A DNA stretch of 64,000 bases. Origin: Nageia nagi. Lineage: Eukaryota; Pinophyta. This document shows, piece by piece, positions 46,400-58,068 of this stretch. The notes under the pieces are model-generated. The model did no database searches. It was not told where the DNA came from and was given only the letters and a program-made list of their open reading frames with translations. Every line of letters begins with the position of its first letter. The stretch's first letter is position 1. The position numbers and the translations under genes were made by a program. Where the stretch lies: contig JBITNC010000002.1 of assembly GCA_050084985.1 (NCBI GenBank), positions 14,508,001-14,572,000 of the forward strand, in the 5' to 3' direction.

Positions 46400-47934
46400 C
46401 TTTTCCCCTCTTTCCTCCTCCTCTAAATACGATATCTTGGGTTCCTTTAGCAATGTCCACTTTCATGTCTCGATATCTCACCACTCCTTTAGAGGGTCTA
46501 CCAGGGTGATCATTACCAACCATTCCATAGAGCTTTTTTTTTTTCTTACCCATTCTACCAAGAGTAGAGACAAATGTTTTCCTCTTGGGATTCTAAATCT
46601 ACATCATCTTCCTAAAACTTACCACCCATGGTAGGGATAGAAGTAGTCCCAAGGGAATCCTAAAATGTCTCACCATGAGCCTTAATCATGGAATGAATCT
46701 CTGATGGTTCTATAAGTTGATTTTCTAGCACTCTATCTAGAACCTCACTGATTAAGCCTATTTGTGGGTCGATAACCACTTGGGTTTGAGACACAATTTC
46801 TCACTCACCTTGATACTTATCCTTAATCATTAGGACCTTCATGTTAAAGGAATATTCTTCTTGATCATCCTTAGCTATTTTGATAATCTATCAGCTTCCT
46901 CTTTTTCATATATCATAGCCAACAAGGTCTCTTTCATAATTTGTCTTGAACTTATATGGGCCATGGCTTTCTAAAATAACATTTTTTCCTTAATCAAAGC
47001 TTCTTTATAAGGTTAATCCTCCAAGATAGAAAAAGCATTATTCATGGGCATCACAATTGAAACCTCCTTGATAATCAAACTCAAAGTTCTACCTTTTTCT
47101 TTTGCTTTTCTTGTAGTTTCAAGGGACACCATGAAGAAGCATGGCCTTTCTGCTTACAAATCTCACAAGTTTGAGGTGATTTTCATATTCAATCAGCTAA
47201 GACCACTCTCCTAACTCTAAGATTAAGTCAATGGATTCCAATAGGTTCAAAGTGGGAAAGATAATGATACATAATCTAGTAAAAATCATGCAATGTTTAG
47301 CCCTAGTAGTCTTATCAATGGTAATAAGATTTCCTATCTAGTTTCCAATCCCTATAAGGACTTCATTGTGCTAATATTGAAATGGGAGACTTGGGAGTCT
47401 AACCTAAATAGGAATAAAAGTAATAACTTGGGTATTAGGATTGAAATTTGGATTCCATTTCATCATGAATAAAGCTCATAGCCCAAACATCCATGGAACC
47501 CCATACAAGACTTTTTGGAGATCTTCCCATAGATAAAACTTAATTAAAAAGAAGTTGTTTAGAAGAGTGACTATGTCAAACCTCCCATTCATTTTTCATT
47601 TTTGAAAGGCCCATTCTTGCACATAATCTATATCCATACGTGGTCTTGGAAACTTGCCTACCAAGTTTAGAGCATCTTCCTTAGTGGTGATCTTAATGAT
47701 TTCAAGAGGGATCTTAAGCTTCCCCTCCATAGTGTGAAGATTATAGCACATTTCTAAAGGAGTAATAGTTGTTCCTCTTGCCACTTGGGCATAGGGTAGT
47801 TTTTTTAGCTTTATCATGTTCAAATCCAAATGATCAATTGGATCCATAGGTTTGGGTTCAACCCTTTCCTCTGAAATCAAATTAGGAGAAGCCTTACCAT
47901 CTGAATCCATGCTCACATACAACTCAAGAACCAA
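46400..47934 (-). pseudogene. LINE-A ORF1 (DUF4283, CCHC zinc knuckle; degenerate)
   Basis: RNA-binding ORF1 protein. The open stretch from 47934 (PYAQVARGTTITPLEMCYNL, later LVGKFPRPRMDIDYVQEWAF) leads into the DUF4283 core: GRFDIVTLLNNFFLIKFYLW, VLYGVPWMFGLWALFMMKWN, then VRLPSLPFQY and IGIGNWIGNLITIDKTT. A complete CCHC knuckle survives at about 47188-47145: CEICKQKGHASSWC (C-x2-C-x4-H-x4-C). The remaining part to 46400 is Lys/Glu-rich and full of stops. ORF1 ends just before the ORF2 start at 46389, the usual close spacing in plant LINEs. Confidence 0.88.
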
Positions 47935-48039
47935 ACCATCCCCACCATCATGCCAGAATCACCAAGCTCTCTCATGCTCTCCACCCTTTTTTTTCCTCAC
48001 TTCATTCTTTCTATGATGGTACTATCTTCTATTTTTTTT

Positions 48040-48047
48040 AATTACAT
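48040..48047. other. LINE-A target site duplication, right
   Basis: AATTACAT, identical to 40059-40066. Confidence 0.75.
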
Positions 48048-48254
48048 ATTTGAAATTTGCAATATCTCATCTATAATGGGTTTTAATCTCATAAATTTTT
48101 TTGTAAAAAAGGTTATCAAATATACATTTGATTTTGGCTTTTTCCATTACCATTTATAAGAACTTACATGTGCATGTCCAAGGCTGAGGATTGGCTTACC
48201 ATGCCCCCTACAAGATAAAATACAAGGCAAACCCTAAGGAAAATGAATTTGAAA

Positions 48255-48535
48255 TTTAGAAGGGCATCCTATTATAAAATGGGATCTTGATATGAATGAG
48301 ATCCTATTATATATCAAAATCTGATTATTTAAAGTACAATGGATTCATGTGAAAAGGAATAGGATCCCATTTTGCATGAATTTGTAGTTTTTCAAACGGT
48401 ATGCCATTTTACAAAATAGGATTCCATTTTGGTCGAGTTTTCAAACCATATATTAGGATCCCATTTTCATTTTGGCTTGGGAAACCAAAACAAAATGGGA
48501 TCCCAATTTTTATAACATAGGATCCCATTCTATTT
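48255..48535. repeat. Dispersed palindromic AAAATGGGATCC motifs
   Basis: GGATCC with AAAATG/CATTTT flanks occurs four times (about 48362, 48454, 48499 and 48520), with four or more one-base variants between. Two more copies are in the related repeat at 11901-11926. AAAATGGGATCCCATTTT is a perfect palindrome. Confidence 0.8.
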
Positions 48536-48606
48536 GAATTTTTTTTAAGTCCTCCCATGTCCACTTTTATTGGATCCAACCTCTTGCATGCACCCTTTCA
48601 CTAGTA

Positions 48607-48845
48607 ATAACATATGTATGATTTGATAACATTCTATATTTCTTTATTAATAATACTGATAATACACTTCATTTGTGTAGAATGATGTTAATTAATCCTT
48701 CTTGCAAGAGTACATTCAAATCAATATCTAGATCATAATCTATTGCATTTGATATTTTATGTTCAAAAAAGGTGCTAATGAAAAGTGTCAACATTTTTCA
48801 ATAAGCTTTGAATCAACATAACCATTTTATTTGTACATGATGTTT
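48607..48845. repeat. Terminal direct repeat, right
   Basis: Counterpart of 39178-39403 in the same orientation. Outside it the flanks differ. Confidence 0.75.
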
Positions 48846-49173
48846 CATCACACAAGTCTTGTATGCAATGCAAATAGTATGCTTAATGTTATAATTACTT
48901 AATGCCTACATGATGATAACAAGAAACAAAGTTTGACATTTCTAAAATACATTGCAATCCAATGTATCGATGAAGCTTGGATATTTTTCAAATACACATA
49001 CATATTTTCCACATCTTATTTGGATTTCAAATAGTAAGTCTCGTTATGATAGCAGAATAAGAGTGCACAAATCAATGGAATTTTAATCCAATTGATCTTT
49101 CTTTCCATACTAAAACCTCTCCCTAGAAATTTTATGAATGTATAATAATAATAAAGGTCTATCATACAAATAA
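48846..49173. other. AT-rich intergenic DNA
   Basis: Nothing recognised. Confidence 0.4.
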
Positions 49174-49344
49174 AACTAGCTTAGATATCTTAAAGATATA
49201 TATAAAAACATTGAGAGGTATTACTCTCAAGGTACTTATATTAAAAATCATTCTCCCAAAAAAAGGAGATAAGTACCTCGAAATTAATACCTCTTGGCAT
49301 TTTTAGATATATATATATATATCTTTAAGATATCTAAGCTAGTT
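49174..49344. repeat. Fold-back (MITE-like) inverted repeat
   Basis: A 171-bp element of two arms of about 70-75 bp: AACTAGCTTAGATATCTTAA at 49174 and its complement ending at 49344. Inner shared segments are GAGGTATTA and AAGGTACTTAT/ATAAGTACCTC. The loop is about 20 bp (ATTCTCCCAAAAAAAGG). It could transcribe into a long hairpin. No clear target duplication. Confidence 0.85.
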
Positions 49345-50149
49345 AGTATTTCATATGGAAGTCCAAAGCAAGTTGTCATATATAATGCTATAAATTACAT
49401 CAAAATATATATTATAGAGAGGAAAGAATGAAGACACTAAATGTTGGAGACCAAACACAAATATCAGTAAAAATTTGTAGATGAATAAGATATTTCAAGA
49501 GATGGAGAATCTTGAGTAGAGATATTTGTGTGGTTTGTACTGATAATTTTGTGGCAAGTTTATTAATTTCAAACTTGATAAACAAAGTTGAAATCCTAAA
49601 AATTTTGTGTTTTGATATTTCCATTCTATCCTGCATCAAGTTTCATTAACAATTATTTATATATGATTAATTAATTCACAATATAACTTATGTTAACATC
49701 AACCAACCTATCCATTAATTTTGCTCTCCAGATTTGTATATTATTAATAGTATTAATTTGTATAACTAATACTAAATAATACTAATTAATTCAATTTACA
49801 TATATATACCGTCTGTTAAGTTATTTTTGCAAAAATAGTATACACTTATTATTTTAATACATATAAAATTTCTTCATAGAATAATATTTTTAGTATTAAA
49901 CTTTATTGTATATATTAATTGAAGGAACTAGAGCTTCCCTCCAATTTGGATATGTCAAAATATTATCACCATATGCACCTAAAACTATCACCATATGAAC
50001 TTTGCTAGGTTTTTGAGCTGAGTTCTATTGCATGCATCATTTTTTGTACATATTTATTATCACTTTATCATACTTTCATAGGATTAGTAGGCTTTATTTG
50101 CATTGATTATTTCTTAAGGTTGGTGTTGCTATCATTGGCAACCTCTCAA
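49345..50149. other. AT-rich intergenic DNA
   Basis: No gene recognised. The left end of LINE-B lies somewhere in 49930-50160. Confidence 0.4.
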
Positions 50150-50161
50150 CCTCATTTATTT

Positions 50162-51130
50162 ATGGCTTCACCTCATTCAACAAATTCACCTTTTGGTGAA
50201 GTGATTGGAGGAAGTAATAGCACCAATGTTGAGCAAGAGACCCCACAAGTTTGTGTTGAAAGTATTCCATGAAGTAATATTCCTAATAACACTCCAATTG
50301 TTTATATTCCATTAAGTGATTTTGCTGGTTTAGTTCAATGGCTTGAGACCCACACTTTGGTTAGGTGTTTTTTGGGTAGATTCCCTAATGAGTCAATCTT
50401 ATTTTCATAGGTGAAGCAAACTTGGGCTCCCCATGGAGTAAAACTTATTGGTGTGCAAAACCATATAAAGGATTTTTTCAAATTCCATTTTGCAACTATT
50501 GCACATACGCAAGGAGTTTTGGCCAATGTCCCTTAGTCTATTTGTAATACTTTATAATTTTTTCAATCATGGACCAAGGATTTCTCATAAGCTAATGTTG
50601 TGTCCCTTAATACCAAGCCCAAGTAGGCAACTATAGGCCCCCCTTAGTGGAAATAATCCTAATCCTAATTAGGTGTAATGGCCCATTGTTACTCATAAAG
50701 GTAGGAATGGTAGAAATAGTAACATTTCCAATGGCAAAGCTTTTATTTTGGAAGGTGATTGTAGTTCGAGTAACACTTATAATGTTACTTAGAAATAAGT
50801 TGTTCATGAAGGTGGTTCTACTATAGTGCTTCAATTTCATTCATCTCATTTGGTTGAGACTCTGTCAATACTTGTTATGCACCCAAAAATAGTTTCCTCT
50901 TTTACGTTGATTTTATCAAACTCCCAGGAGATGGTTATTGTTCAATCCCCTCCTTAAGGGGAAGAAATATTTCATTCACATAGGGGTCAAAAGTCTCGTA
51001 CCTTTGGTTCTTTTCATCCCAAGAAATGTCACCATTATGTTTTAAGTTTGAGTGACTAGGATGGTTTTTTAAGTAATCCTTATTAATCGCTTTCTAGGTT
51101 TAAGGACTCAAAGGAGGAGGAAGCTGAAAT
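50162..51130 (+). pseudogene. LINE-B ORF1 (DUF4283-type; degenerate)
   Basis: ATG at 50162: MASPHSTNSPFGEVIGG, then VYIPLSDFAGLVQWLETHTL and VRCFLGRFPNESILFS followed by a stop at a Trp position and VKQTWAPHGVKL. This is the start of a DUF4283 domain (family: ...VG.F.G..P....V..W....W). Then IKDFFKFHFATIAHTQGVLA. TGA and TAG replace Trp several times. The part after 50600 has no recognisable zinc knuckle. Confidence 0.72.
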
Positions 51131-51148
51131 CATGGATCATAATTTGTC

Positions 51149-52070
51149 ATGATTTTTATGTCATGGAATGTTAGAGGGCTATTGGGCCCTACCCATAAAT
51201 ATTTGGTATGGAATGATATTATTTTTTGCATGCATCAGTTAGGTGCATTGGATTTTTTATGTTTACAAGAAATCAAGGTGTCAGGTTTCTAGTTGCAATT
51301 GACCTACATTGCAATTTGGTTAGAGAACCACTTTTACATTACTAATCATTATGATAGTAAAGGTGATGTTGCTTTATTTATTGCTAAAAGGTGGCATTCC
51401 CATTTTATTACTTTGGGAATTGATCCCATAAACCAATTTATGTCAATCATTATCAAGGTGGTTGGTATGTCCTTTAGAATTCTAAATATTGATGCTTCTA
51501 ATGATACATCTGAGCATTGTTCATTATGGCATTAGATCACCTTTTCTCTTCCCTAAACCACATAGGTAATGTGTGGGGAATTTAATATGACTAAGCATTC
51601 CTATGATAAGATTAGTATTCATCTTGCCAAGTGGCCTAATGTGGAGCATCATTCTTAGTACTTTATGTGAAGTAAATTAGGTTTTGTTGACCCTAATGCT
51701 TGTTTTGTGCCAATGGATTTTCCACATCATCTTTGTTACACATGGTCCACTTTCCAAGCTAGAGATGTATGTATCATACATCAGCTTGATCATGCCATGT
51801 TGTTTAATCAACAAACATTTCTCTTTCATTAATGGAACCACTCAATGTCATTTTTGGAAGTCATGCCAGGCACCACCACCTCATATCATGCACCAATTTA
51901 GTTCACCATTACTCATGGTCATATTCCTCCTATGTGATGCATGACTTAGTTATTCCTGAACACATCATTTCTTAATTCTCCTACAATAGTTTCTTCTATT
52001 CATTGTATTTGGAATTTGGTTCCCCACCATGTTGGCATTTTTGGATACATTGAATGGTGGAATTATTCTA
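51149..52070 (+). pseudogene. LINE-B ORF2, N-terminal endonuclease part
   Basis: ATG at 51149: MIFMSWNVRGLLGP, then ALDFLCLQEIKVS (the catalytic Glu of the LQE motif is kept), YIAIWLENHFYITNHYDSKG, then SIIIKVVGMSFRILNIDASN, CGEFNMTKH (matching GDFN, Asp to Glu) and DLDHAMLFNQQT-like (family SDH). All are in APE-endonuclease order. The reading is cut at 52070 by gypsy-B and resumes at 58069. Confidence 0.87.
52066..52070. other. gypsy-B target site duplication, left
   Basis: TTCTA, identical to 58069-58073. Confidence 0.9.
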
Positions 52071-52419
52071 TGTTATAATGCTACAAATATGAAAAGGGAA
52101 ATAATAGAGCATGTGTTGATAAATATAATATGAAATAGCAACAATAAGCAAATAAGGATAGGATTTTAGTGAATAGTAATAGAATCATAGGTTGCTTCGA
52201 GGGGGCTACCTCCTTACAACTCCAAAAGTGAAAAATAATGTTCTAAATGCATTTCTCCACACACTTGTATCTATTTATAATAAACTAACCCTAACCCTAA
52301 TAGTAATACAAAATTGGGCCCCACCCTTACAATCACAATATTACAGTTTACAATATAGGTCAACAATTTAATAAAATACTAATACAAACACTAAAATGTC
52401 AGGATGTGAGATCCTAACA
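52071..52419 (-). repeat. gypsy-B 3' LTR
   Basis: On the - strand starts TGTTAGGATC and ends GCATTATAACA. It contains tandem telo-box sequence (52288-52300) just upstream of a TATAAATA box (52272-52279). Confidence 0.93.
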
Positions 52420-52434
52420 TGCCACCCCTCTTGG
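52420..52434 (-). other. gypsy-B polypurine tract
   Basis: On the - strand AAGAGGGGTGGCA directly before TGTTAGG. Confidence 0.85.
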
Positions 52435-55400
52435 GATGAAGCTTTGTCCTCGAAGCTTGAAGTATGGAAACTATTGATGCAGTTGATGAAGTATTTCCCA
52501 TGTTGCATCTTCTAGTGCCATGCGTTGCCACTACACAAGGACTTTTATGATGGAGTGATTACGAAACTACTATGAATGTTGATCTAGAACTACCTTAGGT
52601 ATAATTACCATTTATCCATCCTCCACCAACTTAGGTAATTTTTTCTAAACTTGAACCTCTGATCCAACCACTTTCTTGAGATAAGAGACATGAAACATTG
52701 GGTGAATATTGGAAGAAGTAGGAAGCTTCAGTTTGTATGCAACTAGGCCAATGTGCTATAACACCTTGTAGGGACCATAAAACTTTGAGGCCAATTTTTA
52801 AGGCCTTTTATTTTTAAATATTTCTAGTGCTAAGGTTGCAACCTCAAAAATACCATGTCATCTACCTGGAACTCCCTTTCCACATGTTGTTGATCAGTCT
52901 ATTATTTCATATGATGTTGGGCTATCTAAAGGTTATCCTTAAGCAAACAAAGAATATCATCCTAAGTAACTAAAGCTAAATCAACTACCTAAACTTTACT
53001 GGTATCTACAACATACGAGGTGACTATTGGTGGAGCTTGACCATACACTGCTTCATAGTGGTCATCTTGCTAGTAGAATGGCAAGATGCATTATACCACC
53101 ACTCAGCCAAGGGAAGCCATCATACCCAATGCACAGGTTGTACTAAAGCAAAATAATGTAAATATGTTTCCAAAAATTTATTGATAATTTCAATCTAACC
53201 ATCAATTTTTAGGTGATATTTTGAGCTCATTTTTAGTTGGGTATCTTGCAACTTAAAAAGCTCTTACCAAAAATGGCTTGTAAAAGTGGGATCATGATCA
53301 CTGACAATCATCTTTAGCATGCCATGTAGTTTGAAAATTATATCTAGGAATAATTGTGCCACTATCATTACCTTGTAGGGATGAGCCAATGAACCAAAAT
53401 GAGCATATTTGGATAACCTACCAACCACCATTAGAATAATTGACTTACCATTAGATTTAGGAAGGCCTTCAATGAAATCCATTAAGATATCGATCCATGT
53501 ACAAGTAGGTATGGGAAGAGGTTGAAGGATCTCGAAGTACCCACTATCTCACCTTTTTATCATTAACAGACATCACAAGCTACCACAAATTGCTTGATAT
53601 CCAATTTCATACCTACCCAATAGAACGATCATGCCACCTGCTTATAAGTTTTCAAAAATCCATCATATCTTGATGTAGGTGTGGAATGTAATTTGAAAAG
53701 TATTTCTTATTTACATTTTGAAGGAGATGATGACAAAATTCAACCTTTGAATCTCAAAATACCATCATGCCATGTGTGGTGTGGTTTACTCATGGGATCT
53801 TGAGTGATTTGTTTTAACAATTCTTAGTGGAGCTATCCTCTACCCACTCTTGTTTAACTCTATCCAACCATTAAGGAATAAGAGATGAAAGTGCTTGCAA
53901 TGCTACTTGATCTTCAAATTTTTTGGATAGAGCATCAATAACTACATTCTCTTTACCTTTACAGTATACTATCTCATAATCATACCCTAGTAGTTTGGTC
54001 ACCCATTTTTGTTGCTCAAGCATAAAAATGCATTGGTCAATGAAAATTTTCAAATTGTGATGATCCATGATGATGATGAAATGGTGACCAATGAGATATG
54101 GTCTCCAACATTGAACTACATGAATGATGGCAAGCATTTCTTTTTCATAAGTGGATTTACCCAAATTTTTACCAAAGAGTGCTCTACTAGTGAACACCAA
54201 GGGATGCCCCTCTTGCATCAATACTATCTCGATTCCTACTTCACAAGCATCACTTTCTATCATAAAGCTTTTAAAAAATTCTAGTATTGCTAATACCAAG
54301 GTGGTACACATGGCCTCCTTAAGCTTAAGGAAAGTTGCCTCAGCTTGAGGGGACCATTGGTATGCATTCTTTTTTAACAACATGGTTAGAGATGTTGCAT
54401 TCTTGTCATAATGCTTCACAAATTTTTTATAATAGCCTGTCAACCTCAAGAATCCTTGAAGACTTTTCAAAGATGTAGGAATAGACTAGTTTTGCATGTT
54501 TGTAAATTTTATGGATCCACCTTAACTCCTTCTTCGGATATAATATGGCCTAAGTAGTCAATTACCCTCTTACTAAATGAACATTTTGATTTTTTTGCAT
54601 ATAGCTAGTGCTCCTTCAAAATTTGTAAGGTTTGATCAACATGTGTTGCATGTTCTTGCCATGTCTTACTATAGATCAAGATATCATCAAAGAAAACTAA
54701 AATGAACTTCCTAAGGAATGAATGAAACACCTGATTCATCAAACTTTGAAATGTGGATGAAGCATTTGTGAGGCTAAAAGGCATAACCAAGAACTCATAG
54801 TGGCCCTCATGGGTATGAAATGTAGTTTTTGGTATATCCTCCTCCTTGAGGTAGATTTGGTGATACCTAAATTGTAGTTTCAACTTAGAAAAATATCTTA
54901 CCCCATTTGATCCATCCAATAATTCATCAATGATTGGTATGGGAAATTTATCCTTGATGGTAATTTTGTTGAGGGTCCTGAAATTGCCACACATATGCCA
55001 TGAACCATCTTTATTACAAACTAATATAATTGGAGAAGAATATGGGCTTATGCTAGGTCAGATTACTCTTGCATCCATCAATTCCTTAACCAATTTTTCA
55101 ATTTCATTTTTCTATAAACAAGGATACCAATAAGGATGAATGTTTGGTGGGTGACTTCCCAGCACCAATTGGATAGCATGATCATGTGATTGCTAGGGTG
55201 GTAAGCCCATTGGTTCCTTAAAGGTATTTGCATGCTTACTTAAGATGGGCTATAGATCCTTAGGCTCTATGACTTCAAATTCGATGATTGATAAAGAGTA
55301 TAATTGTGCTAGCATCCCTTTTTCAATTTTTTGTAGGATCTTTTCCATGTGATGTGAGCTCATAATTTGTAAAGGTTTGCCTTGTAATCCCCTAAGAGTA

Positions 55401-56845
55401 TGCTCTTGTTTATCTATATTGAAGGTCATCTATAGCTCTATAAAATTCCACTACACGGTGCCTAAATTTCTCAACCATTGTACCCCCAAAACCATATCAC
55501 ATCCCCCAAGTGGTAAAGCATACATGTCACTTTTCAAAGTATAGTGGTTCATACTCAATTTGACATTATGACATGTACCTTTACATACTATTTTTTCTCC
55601 ATTACCAACCATAACCTCAAAATTATTTATAGGGTGGATGTAATAGTCAACAACCTTAACCACCAGTGGATCAATGAAATTATGATTACTTCCTGAATCC
55701 AACAATATTATGAGAGGGTGCTTTTTAAAAAACCTTTTGACCTTCATAGTTTGAGGGTAGTAATTCCTGCCAATGCACTATAAGAGATAACCATGGCCTC
55801 CTCATCTAGAATTTCCTCTGTAGCTTCTTTGGATGCACTCTCATATTCCTCTTCACTAGGAGCATCAGCATTAAGCAAATATAATATTTGTTGAGTACAA
55901 CGATAACCATGAATAAATTTCTCATCACAATTATAGCACAAACCCTTCTTTTGATGTTTTTACATTTCCTCCCATGTCAACTTCTTAGTTTGGATTGTGT
56001 GATTCGATGGTGGGGCACTTGTGTTATTAGAGGAATTGTGAAATATTATGTGTTTTTGTGAATGGTGGTCTTACATTTCATCGATGAGCATTGGCTTTAT
56101 CTTTAGTGAGCTTTACTAAAGCAATAACATCCATCATAGTTTTGGGATTAAACATTTTGACCTTTGGTTTAATTTCTTCCTTTAATCCACTAATAAAATA
56201 ACTTATGAAAAATGCATTGTCCAACCCCTTTGTGTGATTTGCCAATTTCTCAAATTGATTTTGGTATTCTTTGACTATTGTAGTTTGATGTAACTTGGTC
56301 AATGCCCCTATGAAATCTTCATAGTCACTAGGACCAAAATGGATCAATAATTGGTAAGTAAATTCATCCCATGAAAGAGTAGGATGCATTTTTGAGTACC
56401 AATGGTGCCATTGGAGAGCTTCATGGTTCAAATGAAAAGTTGCCATGCACACCTTCAAATCCTTTAGAATTTGGTTCAATGTAACATATTGTTTGAACCT
56501 ATAAATCCAGCCAATGGGATTATCTCCATCAAATTGAGAAAAATTTAATTTGGTTGTGTGATAAAAAATGAAACCACCTTATTGGCCCCGAAAGTTATGA
56601 TGATACCCTTATGGATTTTCTAACTACCCTAATTGTTGTGAACTAGATGCATTATTGGTATGACTGAGACTTAGTTGAACACTATCACATTTCCTATCAA
56701 GGGTTTGTATTTGGGTTTATATTTATTGAATTTTTTCCCTAAATGTATTGGTAAGTGTATCTACCATTTGTTGGATCATAGTTTGAAATGTCATCATGGT
56801 AGGATCAGCTTGTACTATTGTTTGGGATCTTATTTCAGATGCCAT
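52435..56845 (-). pseudogene. gypsy-B gag-pol polyprotein (degenerate)
   Basis: ATG at 56845 (MASEIRSQTIVQADPTMMTF). Gag core 56479-56078 (WHHWYSKMHPTLSWDEFTYQ, QTTIVKEYQNQFEKLANHT). Zinc-knuckle remnant near 55940 (CYNCDEKFIHGYRC). Protease 55747-55451 with intact LLDSGSNHNFIDP. RT 54994-54605 (CGNFRTLNKITIKDKFPIP; catalytic VFFDDILIYSKTW). RT end and RNase H 54470-53871 (LQGFLRLTGYYKKFVKHYDK, FMIESDACEVGIEIVLMQEG, YEKEMLAIIHVVQCWRPYLI). Integrase 53482-53264 (MDFIEGLPKSNGKSIILMVV, LHGMLKMIVSDHDPTFTSHF). Near 52560-52430 a chromodomain-like end, QWQRMALEDATWEILHQLHQ. Stops and frame changes lie between the domains. Confidence 0.94.
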
Positions 56846-56847
56846 TT

Positions 56848-56945
56848 CTAGAAACTGCTATTTTTGAATCTAATATTTCTAGAAACTGCTATTTTTGAAG
56901 CTAATATTTCTAGAAACTACTATTTTTAGAAATTACTATTTTTAG
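56848..56945 (-). repeat. Tandem repeats directly upstream of gypsy-B gag start
   Basis: Three copies of a unit of about 31 bp (ATTTCTAGAAACTGCTATTT on the + strand) and shorter fourth and fifth parts, ending 3 bp from the gag ATG. Confidence 0.85.
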
Positions 56946-57640
56946 AAAGTGCCCAAAAAAGTGTATGGGTGTAATATATCAAAATGATCAGCTCAAAAAA
57001 ATGATCACAATGGGCTAGGTCTCTAGATAATGATTTTCAAACTCTCAAAAATGATTTTTTTACATCTATGGGTCTATCTGCTTCTATTAACAACTGATAA
57101 AATGGTACAAATTTTTAGTTATTTAGCTCTAAAGTTTTTGCTACCTCTAAATTGCTATTTTTGGTAGCTCTAAAAAACTAATTCAACTTCTTAAATCAAG
57201 GTTTTTTATGTGAAGGAACGATTCTAGGGTAAGGATTATCTACTTTGTAGGCTTCTCTAAACACCCTTCCTATCTAACTTTAGCAAGAAAAGAGACTACA
57301 GAGATGGCTTCTATGACAAGTAACTTTCTAGTAGCACTTGCTAGTGCACTATAGTTTATATATGGTTGACACAGCTTCCTACCTAGTTTCTTCTTATAGC
57401 CTTGATAGTCTTCAATATACCTTTCAGTACATGGAGTTCAATTTTGTGTAGGGTTTTGTCTAAGGCTTGGGTATTGGTGTAGAGTTTTTTACACCTCACT
57501 TCACACATAGCTTTATGGGCAAGTGTGCTTAGCCAAAAATGATAGATCCTCTTGGATATTTTAAAACCCTTGGTATAGGGTTTCTAGCTTAGACCTCTAA
57601 GAGAATCTTTTTTATTTTCCTACTGTAGAATGGTCCTAGA
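56946..57640 (-). other. gypsy-B leader
   Basis: Untranslated region between PBS and gag. No gene recognised. Confidence 0.6.
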
Positions 57641-57642
57641 AA

Positions 57643-57656
57643 GAGCTCTGATACCA
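57643..57656 (-). other. gypsy-B primer binding site
   Basis: TGGTATCAGAGCTC on the - strand, two bases after the 5' LTR. Exact match to the initiator tRNA-Met primer consensus over its first 12 bases. Confidence 0.93.
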
Positions 57657-57658
57657 GA

Positions 57659-58068
57659 TGTTATGATGCTACAAATATGAAAAGAGGAATATTATAGAAA
57701 TGAAATGAATATCAATTTGAAATAGGAAAATGACAACTATCAAGTGGAAATAATAGAGCATGCACTAATAAATAAAACATAAAATAGCAATAATAAGCAA
57801 ATAAGGATAGTATTTTATTGAAAAGTAATAGAATCATAGGCCACCTTGAGGGGGCTACCTCCTTACAACTCCAAAAGTGAAAAATAATGTTCAAGATGCA
57901 TTTCTCCACACACTTCTATCTATTTATAATAAACTAACCCTAACCCTAATAGTAATGCAAAATCAAGCCCCACCCTTACAATCATAATATTATGGTTTAT
58001 AATATAGACTGATAATTTAATAAAATACTAATGCTAACACTAAAATTTTAGTATTTGGGATCCTAATA
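57659..58068 (-). repeat. gypsy-B 5' LTR
   Basis: Aligns with 52071-52419. About 60 bp longer because of an extra segment at about 57690-57745. Its outer end reads TATTAGGATC, with a change in TG. Telo-box at 57938-57949 and TATA at about 57922-57928. Confidence 0.93.

Larger units (their letters stand above)
40067..48039 (-). mobile_element. L1-type LINE, full-length insertion but inactive (LINE-A)
   Basis: Non-LTR retrotransposon on the - strand, about 8 kb, with ORF1 (47934-46400), ORF2 (46389-about 42590) and a 3' part of about 2.5 kb that includes an unrecognised decayed frame. It is bounded by an 8-bp target duplication (AATTACAT) and sits inside a repeat whose empty form is at 11886-12835. 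The 3' end on the - strand is ...TTATTTAAAAAA, a short A-tail. The reading frames carry many stops. Confidence 0.88.
39178..48845 (-). mobile_element. LTR-like non-coding element interrupted by LINE-A
   Basis: Direct repeats of about 225-240 bp (39178-39403 and 48607-48845) flank about 1.2 kb of non-coding internal sequence (39404-40066 plus 48048-48606). The internal sequence is split by the 8-kb LINE-A. The 11886-12835 copy shows the internal part uninterrupted. The size and lack of coding fit a non-autonomous LTR element (TRIM/LARD type), but I could not define clean TG...CA ends, a PBS or a target duplication, so the class is inferred. Strand is arbitrary. Confidence 0.45.
52071..58068 (-). 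mobile_element. Complete Ty3/gypsy chromovirus-type element gypsy-B
   Basis: On the - strand: 5' LTR (57659-58068), PBS for initiator tRNA-Met, gag, protease, RT, RNase H, integrase, chromodomain-like tail, PPT and 3' LTR (52071-52419). The perfect 5-bp duplication TTCTA flanks it. It inserted into LINE-B ORF2. Reading frames are broken but several domains stay open for 70-200 codons, so it is younger than the copia elements and LINE-B. Confidence 0.95.

Noticed and set aside
54009-54348. Two + strand frames (91 and 65 codons)
   Set aside because: Antisense of the gypsy-B RNase H region.
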